64,000 nucleotides of DNA from Pararhodobacter sp. (GTDB lineage Bacteria; Pseudomonadota; Alphaproteobacteria; Rhodobacterales; Rhodobacteraceae), in assembly GCA_020832545.1 (NCBI GenBank), contig JAFIEK010000004.1:62001-126000 (forward strand). The letters are read 5' to 3'. Numbering within the stretch: the first letter of the stretch is position 1; the number at the start of each line of letters is the position of its first letter. A model generated the notes under the pieces. The model saw only the letters and a list, made by a program, of their open reading frames with translations. It ran no database searches and had not been told where the DNA came from. A program made the translations under genes and the position numbers. Of this stretch, positions 1 to 9,764 are shown piece by piece.

Positions 1-183
1 GAAGAAGAGATACGGGCCTACTGTTCAGGCCAGATCGCGCATTTCAAAATCCCCAAGCACATTCTTGTCGTGCCGGAACTGCCCGTCACCGTTACCGGCA
101 AGCCGCAGAAATTCGTGATGCGCGACAGGATGATAGAGTTGGGCTATGCCGGGCCTGACGTCAGCACTCATGGGACAGGTTAG
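1..183 (+). CDS. C-terminal fragment of AMP-dependent acyl-CoA synthetase/ligase (5' truncated by window edge)
   Basis: Frame 1 reads EEEIRAYCSGQIAHFKIPKHILVVPELPVTVTGKPQKFVMRDRMIELG..., the typical ANL-superfamily C-terminus (KIP+...P.T.TGK.QK); stop TAG at 181-183. Confidence 0.85.
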   Translation, partial: EEEIRAYCSGQIAHFKIPKHILVVPELPVTVTGKPQKFVMRDRMIELGYAGPDVSTHGTG

Positions 184-278
184 CTGACTGTTCCGCCAGT
201 TTGATATGCTATCCTTTTGCAGGAAGCCGTTTTCCACACGCGTCAGGCAGCAGGCGGCCCTTTCAAACTCCGGCCTGT

Positions 279-755
279 TCAGCCGGCGTTCGGATCCTTC
301 GCCACGGCGCGTATCTCCAACAATCCGCCGGGTACGATAAGCTCGCTGACACCTATCGCGGTCCAGGCAGGATACGGAGCGAGAATGAAGCGATCCCTGA
401 CGCGCATGAAGGTTTCCATATGGCGGGATATCTCGACATGGTATGTCGTGATTTCCAGCAGATCCGACATGTCGGCACCGGCCGCGCGAAGAACCGCACG
501 CAGTGCTTCAAAAGCCGTGCTGAACTGTGCTTCCGGGTCGCGTACGGCCATCAGCGCCGTCAAAGCATTCGATGCTTCAGAGGTTGTTGCTTTTGCTCCG
601 GCCAGACCATCTTGGGCTGGCGGTTCGCCGTCCGGGCTGGTGCCGATGATCCCCGAACAGAATATCAGGCCATTTGCAACAACGGCTGGCGCGAAGTGCC
701 AGTTGTCGTAAACGCCCTGTAGCGCAGGCGGGATAATGCGTTTCGGGGATGTCAT
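279..755 (-). CDS. RidA/YjgF-family protein
   Basis: 158 aa ORF with RidA-like motifs (NGLIFCSGIIGTSPDG, ...DLLEITTYHV, AWTAIGVSELIVPGGLLEI). Confidence 0.85.
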   Translation of the reverse strand: MTSPKRIIPPALQGVYDNWHFAPAVVANGLIFCSGIIGTSPDGEPPAQDGLAGAKATTSEASNALTALMAVRDPEAQFSTAFEALRAVLRAAGADMSDLLEITTYHVEISRHMETFMRVRDRFILAPYPAWTAIGVSELIVPGGLLEIRAVAKDPNAG

Positions 756-800
756 CGGGCGACCTCCAGAGAAGCCAGAACAATTTTGGGATATGCCGTG

Positions 801-1463
801 CTAGTGCTGATCAATTGCAGTGTCGAGCCCGGTGCGATGCGACGGAATCGATATTCGAACCAGTGCAGCGCCTTCATTCGGTCCTGCTGAAATCACGTCG
901 TGTTCTCCGCCAACGCGCCGCACGACATCAAAGCGCGTTAAAGGGCGGGCGCCCTGATCCAGACCATACCGCGCGGTGCCGTCCAGCAGGATGTCGAACT
1001 CATCAGCCGTTTCGTCCTGCGAAGGGGGCAAAGAGTCACCCGCCTTCAGATCAACACGACGGATGACGGCATTGGCCGTTTTCAGTATTTCATTGCGCAA
1101 ACCTTCAAGATCGCTGACTGAAATTCGAGGTTCCTCAGCAACCATCAGGTGTGGGCGCAGATACAGGTTCAAGACCAGGGCCTCTGACTGCCCGCCACCC
1201 TTTCCGCCGTGAAGAACACCGCCAGGTATGACATACAACTCCCCCGGGCCGAGGTGCCTTGGTCCGTCAGGGAAAACCATCGCCATTTGGCCATACAGGA
1301 TAATGCCTGCCTGCAACTCAGGGTGCTGGTGCTCTTCATAGCCCTCGCCGCCGGGCTGGTAGCGATGAAGTGCGACATGGCATGTCTCGTAGGAGACTTG
1401 CTTGCGCATATGGCCGGGGTGGCATTCAATCTCTTCGTAAAGCGACCATTGGATTGTGGACAT
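801..1463 (-). CDS. Cupin-domain protein
   Basis: 220 aa; HRYQPGGEGYEEHQHPELQAGIILYGQMAMVFPDG...GPGELYVIPGGVLHGG cupin motifs 1 and 2. Confidence 0.8.
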   Translation of the reverse strand: MSTIQWSLYEEIECHPGHMRKQVSYETCHVALHRYQPGGEGYEEHQHPELQAGIILYGQMAMVFPDGPRHLGPGELYVIPGGVLHGGKGGGQSEALVLNLYLRPHLMVAEEPRISVSDLEGLRNEILKTANAVIRRVDLKAGDSLPPSQDETADEFDILLDGTARYGLDQGARPLTRFDVVRRVGGEHDVISAGPNEGAALVRISIPSHRTGLDTAIDQH

Positions 1464-1673
1464 TTCGGCGCCTTTTGGGGCCAGTACAGCCCGCTATTAT
1501 ATTGCAAATTCCTCGCCACAACACGGCAGTTCGTCGCGGGATTTAGGCAGAGATCCGGTCTCCATGCAAGTTGCCGTTGCCAAAGACGATGCCATCACCT
1601 TGGGACCAAGGCACATGATGTGAATTGGCCTCTGGCGGCTTCATGATCCGTCGGTCGTGATCACTCACAGATA

Positions 1674-2692
1674 TCATGCCGGAAATCTCTGCCGGGTGCG
1701 GTTGGCAAACCAGACCAGCGAAAGCATTACTGGCACCTCGACCAGCACGCCCACCACCGTCACCAGTGCCGCACCAGAGTTCAGACCAAACAGGCCGATC
1801 GCCACAGCAACCGCCAGCTCAAAGAAGTTCGATGTACCGATCAGCGCGCAAGGTGCCGCGACATTGTGCGGCACTTTCCACTTCCACGCCCAGAAATAAG
1901 CCAGGGCAAACATACCGTAAGACTGGATCAGGATCGGTGTCGCCAGCAGCAGGATCAGGAACGGATTGTCCAGAATGACATTCCCCTGAAACCCGAACAG
2001 CAGCACCACCGTCAGCAGCAAACCCAGCACCGAGGCGGGCTTGATGCGCGCCGTGAACGCGGCCACTGCCGCCGCGCCCCCCGCTGGACCAGCCGCGCAC
2101 GGGTAATTGCGCCTGCCACCAGCGGCAGCACGACATAGAGGACCACCGACAACACCAGCGTTTCCCACGGCACAGCGATATCAGTCACACCCAGAAGCAG
2201 CGCGACAATCGGCGCGAAGGCGAACACCATGATCACATCATTCAGCGAGACCTGAACCAGCGTGTAGTTCGGATCGCCCTTGGTCAGTTGCGACCATACG
2301 AACACCATGGCCGTGCAGGGGGCCGCGCCCAGCAGGATCAGCCCGGCGATGTATTGACCCGCGTCTGCCGGATCGATCAGATCGGCGAAGACAAAATTGA
2401 AAAACAGCACCCCAAGGGCAGCCATGGTGAAAGGTTTGATCAGCCAGTTCACCACCAGCGTGATCACCAGCCCCTTGGGCCGCTCGCCCACGCGTTTCAG
2501 GCTGGAGAAATCCACGGCCACCATCATCGGATAGACCATCGCCCAGATCAGCACGGCGACGACCAGATTGACGGAGGCATATTCCAGCCCCGCCAACAGC
2601 CCGAACATGCCGGGCATCAGGTTGGCAAGAATGACCCCGACAATGATGCACAAAAACACCCAGAGCGAGAGATAGCGTTCAAAGACGGACAT
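1674..2692 (-). pseudogene. acr3: ACR3-family arsenite efflux permease, interrupted by a frameshift (ORF 2012-2692 continues in another frame as ORF 1674-2168)
   Basis: First [31 protein letters not shown]...; second frame contributes [33 protein letters not shown]...; joined they give one ACR3-like protein. One extra C in the C6 run at 2077-2082 restores the frame. Could be an assembly error. Confidence 0.85.
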
Positions 2693-2702
2693 TTGCGGCC
2701 TT

Positions 2703-3047
2703 TCAGGACTGATCCGGTGTCATGCAGCGGGCCGGGTCGGTGGCTGCAACGTCAAGTTCTTCAAGTAGCGCTGACAGCGACACAAGCGCCCCGGGCGCCA
2801 ACGCGTAGCAGACACGCGGCGGGTCGATCTGTCCTTCGATCACGCCAGCCGCCTTTAGGATGCGCAGATGTTCAGACACCGTGGATTGCGCCAGCCCCAC
2901 CGCCTGCACGATGTCGCCGCCGATGCAGCCCGGGGTGCGCGCAAGTAGCCGAAGGATGCGCAGACGCGCGGGATGCGCAAGCGCCTTGGCCAGTGCAGCA
3001 ACCTCTTCATCTGACAGATCAGTCTGGGGTGGGCAGGTTGCAGGCAT
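2703..3047 (-). CDS. arsR: ArsR-family transcriptional regulator
   Basis: From internal start [72 protein letters not shown]; winged HTH; adjacent to acr3. Confidence 0.88.
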   Translation of the reverse strand: MPATCPPQTDLSDEEVAALAKALAHPARLRILRLLARTPGCIGGDIVQAVGLAQSTVSEHLRILKAAGVIEGQIDPPRVCYALAPGALVSLSALLEELDVAATDPARCMTPDQS

Positions 3048-3059
3048 CTTGGGGCCTTT

Positions 3060-3083
3060 GTATATCGTCGATTTACGATATAC
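3060..3083. promoter_or_regulatory. Candidate ArsR operator: GTATATCGT-CGATTT-ACGATATAC, perfect 9-bp arms
   Basis: Inverted repeat read directly, 12 nt upstream of the arsR ATG. Confidence 0.65.
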
Positions 3084-3246
3084 GGGCAAACCACAGCCCC
3101 CGCAAGCCTTGCTTTGCGCGGGAACGCACGTCTGCCAGCACCGCGCCTCGGGGCCGGTTTGCGTGGCGCGCCCGCTCACGCATTTCCTTGCACCCGTGCC
3201 CCACAGGGGGCACCCTGATGCCCGCCCATCAACAAAAGGAGGGTGC

Positions 3247-3816
3247 ATGACTGGCAATGCCTTTCGCCGTCCGCCTGATCAGGTGGACATGGCCGCCGAA
3301 GAACGCGGCATTCGCATCGCCACCACGCTGGCGGTGCTGGTGACGCTGGCCGGCTTTGTCGCTGCCTACTGGATTGCGCTGACACATGCCAACCTGCCGA
3401 CGGCCCTGCCCGAGCGGCTGGCATTTGCGGCTGTGTGCTGGGCGGTGACCGGGTTCATCCTGCTGGTCGCGATCATGATGGTGTCAACCACACGGCGCTT
3501 CTCACCTGAGGATATCGGCGGTCAGGCAGCGGGGCCGCCCAGCGACAAACTGGCCATCAAGGCGGCGTTCTTGCAGAACACGCTTGAGCAGACTGTTCTG
3601 GCCGGGGGCTTCTGTTTCGCGCTGGCCGCCGTGGCGGGCGGTCCATGGTTGGCGCTGCTGCCAGTCGCGGTTTTCCTGTTCGCCGTGGGGCGCGTGCTGT
3701 TTTTCAGGGGCTACCCGCGCGGCGCGCAGGGCCGCGCACTGGGCATGTCGCTGACGATGGTGCCAAGCGCACTGGGGTATCCCATCGTGGCCGCGCTGGC
3801 GGTCTTTGGCGGGTGA
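3247..3816 (+). CDS. MAPEG-family membrane protein
   Basis: Starts MTGNAFRRPPDQ after an AAAGGAGGG ribosome site; multi-TM; KAAFLQNTLEQTVLAGG and GRVLFFRGYPRGAQGRALGMSL are MAPEG-like. Confidence 0.75.
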   Translation: MTGNAFRRPPDQVDMAAEERGIRIATTLAVLVTLAGFVAAYWIALTHANLPTALPERLAFAAVCWAVTGFILLVAIMMVSTTRRFSPEDIGGQAAGPPSDKLAIKAAFLQNTLEQTVLAGGFCFALAAVAGGPWLALLPVAVFLFAVGRVLFFRGYPRGAQGRALGMSLTMVPSALGYPIVAALAVFGG

Positions 3817-3878
3817 CACCGCAATATGGGCGGCCGCGAGCGAATGAGGGCCATGGCAGCGGCGGGATGACCCGCCTT

Positions 3879-4367
3879 CTACTGCTCGGCGCGGGCTTTC
3901 AGCCCCGCATTTGCAGCGTCAAAGCCCGGGCGGAACTGATGCACATCCATGACCCACAACAGCAGCCCGCGAAAGCGCTCGCCATGGATCAGGCGGGTGC
4001 CTTCGCCCTCGGGGACAAGGTGAAAATAATGCTCACCATCGAACAGCCGTGGCAACCCCAGGCGGCCAAGCCAGCGCAGTTCACGCCCCGGATCGGCCAC
4101 CAGCACCCGCGGGCGAAACGTCATCCGGCCACCTGAGGGGGTTGGCATCGTCAGCCGCACGCGGGCACCCGCCTCAAAATGCCCTTCGACAGCGTGCATC
4201 ACCGGGTTCCAGGCGACATGCTCCTCAGGGTCGGTCAGCAGCGCCCACACCTGATCAGGCGACGCGTCGATGGAAATCTCGGTCTCGAACCCGTCCTGCG
4301 GGGCAAGGGCAAGGGCGGTGCCAAAGCCGACGGCAACGGCGAGAATGATGCCAAAGAATGGGGGCAT
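3879..4367 (-). CDS. SRPBCC/polyketide cyclase-like protein
   Basis: Start MPPFFGIILAV with GGAG upstream; FETEISIDASPDQVWALLTDPEEHVAWNPVMHAVEG... Confidence 0.8.
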   Translation of the reverse strand: MPPFFGIILAVAVGFGTALALAPQDGFETEISIDASPDQVWALLTDPEEHVAWNPVMHAVEGHFEAGARVRLTMPTPSGGRMTFRPRVLVADPGRELRWLGRLGLPRLFDGEHYFHLVPEGEGTRLIHGERFRGLLLWVMDVHQFRPGFDAANAGLKARAEQ

Positions 4368-4462
4368 TGCTAATTCTCCTGTCTGGTTTGCAAGACCGGA
4401 GATAGCGCGGCATTTGATATCAATGAATTGCCCAATTATTTGTATCTGGTATAGAAAAAACA

Positions 4463-5350
4463 ATGAGCATCGCACCGATCCAATGGGACCACTGGCGCAG
4501 CTTCATCGCCGTCGCCGAACAGGGCAGCCTTTCTGCCGCCGCCCGCGTGCTGGGCCTGCGCCAACCCACCGTAAGCCGCCATATCGACCTGTTGGAGCAA
4601 TCGACCGGCACCACCTTGTTCCTGCGGTCACCGCAAGGGCTGTCGCTGAGCGATATCGGGCAGCAGATGTTGCCAGAAGCGCGGGCGATGGCGGCCTCGG
4701 CCGCCGCGCTGGAACGCGCCGCATCCGCCCCGGTGGATGCGGCGCGCGGGATCGTGCGCCTGAGCGCAAGCGAGGTGGTGGGGGCCGAGATCCTGCCCAG
4801 TGTGCTTGGCAATCTGCTGGCCATCCACCCGGCGCTTGAGGTGGAGCTGGTGCTGTCCAACCGCAACGACGACCTGCTGCACCGTGAGGCCGACCTTGCC
4901 GTGCGGATGACGCGCCCGGCGCAAACCGGGCTGGTCGCCCGCAAGATCGCCGATGTGCGGATCGGGCTGTTCGCGCATACACGCTACCTTGCGGCGCGCG
5001 GCACACCCCGAAGCGTTGCTGAACTTGCAGGCCATGTGCTGATCGGCCCGGACCGGGACAGCGTCGCGCTGGCCGCACTGGCAGAAGCGGGGATTGCCCG
5101 CCGGATGGTGCAGTTTCGGTGCGACCGCGAAAGCGCCCAGATCAACGCCATCCGCGCTGGCATGGGCATCGGCGCCCTGCAAGCCGGGATCGCGCGGGCA
5201 GCGCCAGACCTGCGCCCGGTTCTGGCTGATCGGCTGTCATTCGGGCTGGAATGCTGGCTGGTCATGCACGCGGACCTGCGCAACAATGCACGTGTGCGGC
5301 TGGTCACTGAGTATCTGAGCGCGCATCTGCCTAGGGCGCTGAAGGCCTGA
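4463..5350 (+). CDS. LysR-family transcriptional regulator, divergent from the SRPBCC gene
   Basis: WRSFIAVAEQGSLSAAARVLGLRQPTVSRHIDLLEQSTGTTLFLRSPQGLSLSDIG. Confidence 0.93.
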   Translation: MSIAPIQWDHWRSFIAVAEQGSLSAAARVLGLRQPTVSRHIDLLEQSTGTTLFLRSPQGLSLSDIGQQMLPEARAMAASAAALERAASAPVDAARGIVRLSASEVVGAEILPSVLGNLLAIHPALEVELVLSNRNDDLLHREADLAVRMTRPAQTGLVARKIADVRIGLFAHTRYLAARGTPRSVAELAGHVLIGPDRDSVALAALAEAGIARRMVQFRCDRESAQINAIRAGMGIGALQAGIARAAPDLRPVLADRLSFGLECWLVMHADLRNNARVRLVTEYLSAHLPRALKA

Positions 5351-5376
5351 CGCGTCTATCGTCAGCGCGCCGGGAT

Positions 5377-6513
5377 ATGCGCTGTGGGAGGATGATTAAA
5401 GTCAAATCGCTGCGGCGCAGACACGTGATATGCAGCTTACACACGCCCCCTTGCCCTCAGGATTGCCATTTTGCTGACCCGCAGACCAGATCATACCTCC
5501 GCCACCGGCACCTTATGGGGGCCGCGCGATGCGCCGCCCGGGATGATCCTGTAGTGCGCCGCCTCTTTTGGTGGATTCGTCTGGTTGCTGTCCTCGCGGC
5601 TTGCGTGGTCGCGTTGGTGTTTCTGCGCGACATCCGGGCTCTGCAAAGCCGCCTGTCAGCGGCGGCAGAGGTGACCATTACAGCCCTCGGCCCGGTGTCC
5701 ATCGAGGTCGGGGGGCGTGGCGCGCCGGTGCTGGCCATTCATGGCGCAGGCGGCGGACATGATCAGGGGCGGCTGATGGCCGAGGCCTTTCTGCCCGATG
5801 GCCACCGCTGGATTGCGCCGTCGCGCTTTGGCTACCCTGGATCGCCGCTGCCAGCCATCCCCTCGACAGCAGCGCAGGCTGACGCCTTTGCGGCGTTGTT
5901 GGATACGCTAGGAATTGAGCGCGCAATACTGCTGGCGATGTCGGGCGGAGTGCCCGCAGCGTTACAATTCGCGCAGCGCCACCCCGCACGCACGCAGGCG
6001 ATCATCCTGCTGTCGCTGGCCCCCTACGCGCCGCTGAGCGCTGAGGAACAGGAACTGCCCGTGCCGCTCTGGCTGTATAACGCACTCTTCGCAACTGATT
6101 TTCCACTTTGGGCACTGCTGCGCTTCTCGCCGCGTGCGCTGGCACCGATGTTCGATGCGCGCACCGAACTTCTGGCACAGATGACCCCGGATGAGGCCAC
6201 GTTCCTTGACGCCATGATCGCGGCCTTCCTGCCCGTAACCCTGCGCCGCGCAGGGTTGACGAACGAGGGCGCGGCCATCGACCCAAGCGCCGCCATCGAC
6301 TTGTCGAAGATCGGCGCGCCGGTGCTGATCATCCACGCCCGCGACGACCGGATCACACCTTTCGCAACCGCTCAGTTTACTGCCGCAGGCATCGCGGGCG
6401 CAGAAACGCTTTACTTTGACACCGGAGGCCACCTGCTTCTCGGCCATCACGCTGCCATACGGCAGCGGATCATTGACTTCCTTGCCAGCCATGCCCGCCC
6501 ACCCGCAAACTGA
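5377..6513 (+). CDS. Alpha/beta hydrolase; true start probably downstream, near the TM segment at about 5550
   Basis: APVLAIHGAGGGHDQGR, AILLAMSGGVPAALQFA nucleophile elbow, APVLIIHARDDRITPF, GGHLLLGHH; N-terminal TM helix after VVRRLFWWIRLVAVLAA. Confidence 0.8.
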   Translation: MRCGRMIKVKSLRRRHVICSLHTPPCPQDCHFADPQTRSYLRHRHLMGAARCAARDDPVVRRLFWWIRLVAVLAACVVALVFLRDIRALQSRLSAAAEVTITALGPVSIEVGGRGAPVLAIHGAGGGHDQGRLMAEAFLPDGHRWIAPSRFGYPGSPLPAIPSTAAQADAFAALLDTLGIERAILLAMSGGVPAALQFAQRHPARTQAIILLSLAPYAPLSAEEQELPVPLWLYNALFATDFPLWALLRFSPRALAPMFDARTELLAQMTPDEATFLDAMIAAFLPVTLRRAGLTNEGAAIDPSAAIDLSKIGAPVLIIHARDDRITPFATAQFTAAGIAGAETLYFDTGGHLLLGHHAAIRQRIIDFLASHARPPAN

Positions 6514-6544
6514 CCTACCTGCCAACCCTGCCGGATACCCGCTG

Positions 6545-7399
6545 ATGACCATGCTGAAAATCATCATCCTCGCCCTTGCCGCGCTCGTGCTCGCCGCTGT
6601 TGCCCTTGGCCTCTGGGTCCATTCCCGCGATCAGGCGCAGATGCGCGCGGTCTGGGCGGCGCTTGAGCACGCGCGCGAGGCTGACCCGCCCCGCTATGAC
6701 CCGTCTATGGTGGCAGATCTGCCAGAAGTCGCGCAGCGCTACTTTGCCCGCGCCATTGAGCCCGGCACGCCGCTACACCGCATTGTGCAGCTGGAGATGG
6801 CGGGCAGCTTTATCATGAACGGCACCGAAATGCCGATGAGCGCCCGCCAGATCCTTGCGCCACCGTCGCGTGGCTTTGTCTGGCAGGCCGAGGTGGGGCA
6901 GGGCTTTATGCGCTTCGCCGGTTCAGACGGCTATCATGCTGCGGGCGGCGGCGGCATCGACAGCTGGACCAAGTTCTGGCTGCGCGGCGTGATCCCGCTG
7001 GCACGGATCGGCGGCACCACAGACCATGCCCGTGCCGCCGCCACGCGGGTGCTGCTGGAAGCCGTCTGGGCACCGGCAAGCCTGCTGCCGCAATACGGCG
7101 CCGAATGGGTGCAGACCGGCCCCGACAGCGCCTTGGTGCGCTTTGCAGATGTGCAGGGCATCGAGCCGATGCAGATCACGCTCGATGCGGCGGGCAACCT
7201 GACCGAGGTGCAAGCCCTGCGCTGGACCGATGCCAACCCCGAAAAGGCCTACCGCCTGCAACCTTTCGGCGGGCGGATGCTGGAAATGGGGCGCCACAGC
7301 GGTTTCCTCATCCCGGTGCAGGTAGAGCTGGGCAATATGTACGGCACGCCAGATTATGCGCCGTTCTTTCTGGCCACGATCACCCGGGCTGAGTTCTGA
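6545..7399 (+). CDS. DUF6544/DUF6920-like membrane-anchored protein of unknown function
   Basis: MTMLKIIILALAALVLAAVALGLWVHS anchor, then LPEVAQRYFARAIEPGTPLHRIVQLEMAGSF...; family recalled, not searched. Confidence 0.6.
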   Translation: MTMLKIIILALAALVLAAVALGLWVHSRDQAQMRAVWAALEHAREADPPRYDPSMVADLPEVAQRYFARAIEPGTPLHRIVQLEMAGSFIMNGTEMPMSARQILAPPSRGFVWQAEVGQGFMRFAGSDGYHAAGGGGIDSWTKFWLRGVIPLARIGGTTDHARAAATRVLLEAVWAPASLLPQYGAEWVQTGPDSALVRFADVQGIEPMQITLDAAGNLTEVQALRWTDANPEKAYRLQPFGGRMLEMGRHSGFLIPVQVELGNMYGTPDYAPFFLATITRAEF

Positions 7400-7407
7400 G
7401 CGGGCCG

Positions 7408-8445
7408 ATGCTGCGCTTCGGTCTGTTCCTGCTTCTCGCCGCGCTCACCCTTACCCTGGGCTGGAAGGCACTGCCCGGGCGCACACCCGCGATCCGCAGC
7501 GGGCCGGACCCTATTGCCGTGATGGAACCCGTGCAGATCGGTGGTATGAATCAATGGCTGCTGATCCGCGGGCAGGACCGGTCCGCGCCGGTGCTTTTGT
7601 GGCTGCACGGCGGCCCGGGCGCGGCGCAGATGCCGCTGGCGCATGCCACCACCCGGGCGCTGGAGGATGATTTTGTCGTCGTCCACTGGGACCAGCGCGG
7701 CGCGGGCAAGTCAAACACGGGCGATTTCAACGCGGCCACATTGACGATGGAGCAGTTTTTGCAGGACGCGCACGCAGTCACGCGGCACCTGCAAACCCGG
7801 CTGGGCGCTGACCGGATCATTGTGCTGGGGCATTCATGGGGCACGATGCTGGGCGCGCGGCTGGTGGCCCGCTGGCCAGACGATTACACCGCCTATATCG
7901 GTGTCGGACAGCAGGTGAACACGGCGCGCGGCATTGCGGTGACGCTTGAACGGCTCGCGCCGCTGATCCGCGCCGGTGGCCAGACCGCGCATTTGCGCTG
8001 GCTGGACGGTGCCACGCCCGATGGGCTGATGGCGCATGCCGCCTATGTCGACATGATGGAAATGCTGGACGATTTTGGTGGCGGGATGAATGTGCCGGTC
8101 TGGCGGCTGGCCCTCATGCTCGCGCGTGCGCCGGAATACAGCCTTGGCGACCTGCGGCGCTGGCTGGACGGCGCGCGGCGCGGCAGCGGGCCGATGTGGC
8201 CTGACTATCGCAGCCGCGATCTGATGGCCGAGGTGCCGATGATGCCGGTGCCGACGTTGCTGATCTCAGGCGCGCAAGACCTCAACACCCCGGCGGAGGT
8301 GTCCGCTGAGTGGTTTGAGCGGGTCTCAGCACCTGAGGGCTCTGCGCATCTGGTCTTCGATCTGTCCGGCCACGCCCCCTTTCTGAGCGAACCCGAACGC
8401 TTCACAACCGTCATTCGTACGTTTGCGCACAGTCACGGGTGGTAG
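7408..8445 (+). CDS. Alpha/beta hydrolase, proline iminopeptidase-like
   Basis: LLWLHGGPGAAQMPLAHATTRALEDDFVVVHWDQRGAGKS, IIVLGHSWGTMLGARLVARWP, PTLLISGAQDLNTP, DLSGHAPFLSEP. Confidence 0.9.
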   Translation: MLRFGLFLLLAALTLTLGWKALPGRTPAIRSGPDPIAVMEPVQIGGMNQWLLIRGQDRSAPVLLWLHGGPGAAQMPLAHATTRALEDDFVVVHWDQRGAGKSNTGDFNAATLTMEQFLQDAHAVTRHLQTRLGADRIIVLGHSWGTMLGARLVARWPDDYTAYIGVGQQVNTARGIAVTLERLAPLIRAGGQTAHLRWLDGATPDGLMAHAAYVDMMEMLDDFGGGMNVPVWRLALMLARAPEYSLGDLRRWLDGARRGSGPMWPDYRSRDLMAEVPMMPVPTLLISGAQDLNTPAEVSAEWFERVSAPEGSAHLVFDLSGHAPFLSEPERFTTVIRTFAHSHGW

Positions 8446-8566
8446 CCCGGTGCAAAGTAAGGACCAACTGATCGGCGGGGCAGTCGTGACATGCATACGG
8501 CAGGCAAAGGAAATTGAACGATGAAGACCGTAACACTGCGCCGTGGACCGCAGTGCAGGCAGACTG

Positions 8567-9631
8567 TTAAAAGAGCCGGTTTAAAAGTGCCTCGGCAAAG
8601 CCTTTCCCTCCCCAGGTCGCAACCGGCAGCGCAAGGTAAACCAGACCGCGCCCCAACCCGCCCAGGCCGATGGGAAGCGACGGGGCGGCCTTTGCCCGGG
8701 CGCGCAACGCAAGAAGGGCCTCCAACCGGGGCGGATCGGCAGGTGCGCCGTGCCTGTCTGCTGTCTGCACAGCCGCAGCGATCGCCGCGTCAATCTGTGC
8801 AAGCCGCAGCGCCCGCGCCTCACGGATACGGGCAGACACACCGCGCAAAGGCACCCACACCGCTGCCAGAGCAAGTAGTGCCGTTGCCACCGGTCCGATC
8901 GCCGAGGTGACCTCCAGCCCCTCGGAGCCCAGCAACATCAGGGGATAGGCCGCGAGCAGCAGCATGATCAGCAGCATCGGTCGCAGCGCGGCGGTGGCGA
9001 AGGGGCGCAGCCGGTCGGGCGCAAAAACCTCTACCCGCACCGCATGGCGTCCAAGTCTTGCGAACAACTGGGCGTTAGCCACCAACAGGCTGCCGGTCTG
9101 CGCCATCATGGCCCAAAGCGCTATCGTGCCCATTGCCAGGACCGCCGCTACCGGATCACCGGGCAAGGCCCACCACCCCGGTGCCGTCAGCGCGACATGG
9201 GCAACCCCGAACAAAGCGCCCACCCCGGCATTGATCGCCATGTCGCCTGCGGGGTAGCGCAACAGGGCCGCACGGAGCCGCGCGTGCAGAGCATCGTCGA
9301 GCGTCAGCTCGCTTGCCAGCGCATCGAGATCGCCTTGCGCGGACCGTGGGATCAGCGCGGCAAGTTCCATCAACAACCCAAGCGACAGGGCGAAAAAAAG
9401 CGCCTCTCCGACCACGTTGGTAGGCAGTGTCCAGACTCGCAGGCCAACGCCAGCCGCCAGCCAGACCGCCCCGAAAAACAACAAAGCCACCACGCCCCCC
9501 GCCAACCCGGGCATGGCCAGCCACCTTTGCAGCCCCACTGGCCAGAATTCCGGTGCATCCGCGCGCGCGGCGAACTGATGAAGGCTTTCAGGGGCCAAAG
9601 CAGTTTCGGGCATGGCGTCCATTTTGTTCAT
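8567..9631 (-). CDS. Polytopic membrane protein of unknown function; start at MNKMDAMPE preferred over the 9733 ORF start
   Basis: Long ORF with several hydrophobic segments (GLAGGVVALLFFGAVWLAAGVGL, AALRPMLLIMLLLAAYPLMLLG, ATALLALAAVWVPL). Confidence 0.6.
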   Translation of the reverse strand: MNKMDAMPETALAPESLHQFAARADAPEFWPVGLQRWLAMPGLAGGVVALLFFGAVWLAAGVGLRVWTLPTNVVGEALFFALSLGLLMELAALIPRSAQGDLDALASELTLDDALHARLRAALLRYPAGDMAINAGVGALFGVAHVALTAPGWWALPGDPVAAVLAMGTIALWAMMAQTGSLLVANAQLFARLGRHAVRVEVFAPDRLRPFATAALRPMLLIMLLLAAYPLMLLGSEGLEVTSAIGPVATALLALAAVWVPLRGVSARIREARALRLAQIDAAIAAAVQTADRHGAPADPPRLEALLALRARAKAAPSLPIGLGGLGRGLVYLALPVATWGGKGFAEALLNRLF

Positions 9632-9684
9632 ATCACTCAAAACGCGGCCCCATGGCCCAGTCCACTGGATACCGTCCGACAGAA

Positions 9685-9702
9685 AGTTGACAGCTGTCAA
9701 CT
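9685..9702. repeat. Perfect 18-bp palindrome AGTTGACAGCTGTCAACT
   Basis: Read directly; shares its last 4 nt with the following hairpin. Confidence 0.8.
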
Positions 9703-9728
9703 CACCGGCACGAATGCCGGTGAGTTTT
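9699..9728. terminator. Hairpin AACTCACCGGCA-CGAA-TGCCGGTGAGTT followed by TT, terminator-like
   Basis: 12-bp perfect stem with 4-nt loop; lies downstream of the minus-strand gene ending at 9765. Confidence 0.6.
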
Positions 9729-9764
9729 GCCATTCGGCCCTTGCGCGTTGCCCTGAGGCTGGTG

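Noticed and set aside
201-722. 173-aa plus-strand ORF and overlapping 217-711 ORF
   Set aside because: Antisense to the clear RidA gene; no recognisable domain; typical shadow ORFs in high-GC DNA.
2288-3250. 320-aa plus-strand ORF
   Set aside because: Antisense to acr3 and arsR; low-complexity H/D/Q-rich translation is an antisense artefact.
4421-4436. AATTG-CC-CAATT dyad in the SRPBCC/LysR intergenic region as a LysR site
   Set aside because: AT-rich 5-bp arms are expected by chance; does not fit a convincing T-N11-A site.
8534-8555. Inverted repeat CACTGCG-N8-CGCAGTG after the alpha/beta hydrolase gene
   Set aside because: Short stem, no U-tract; not enough for a terminator call.
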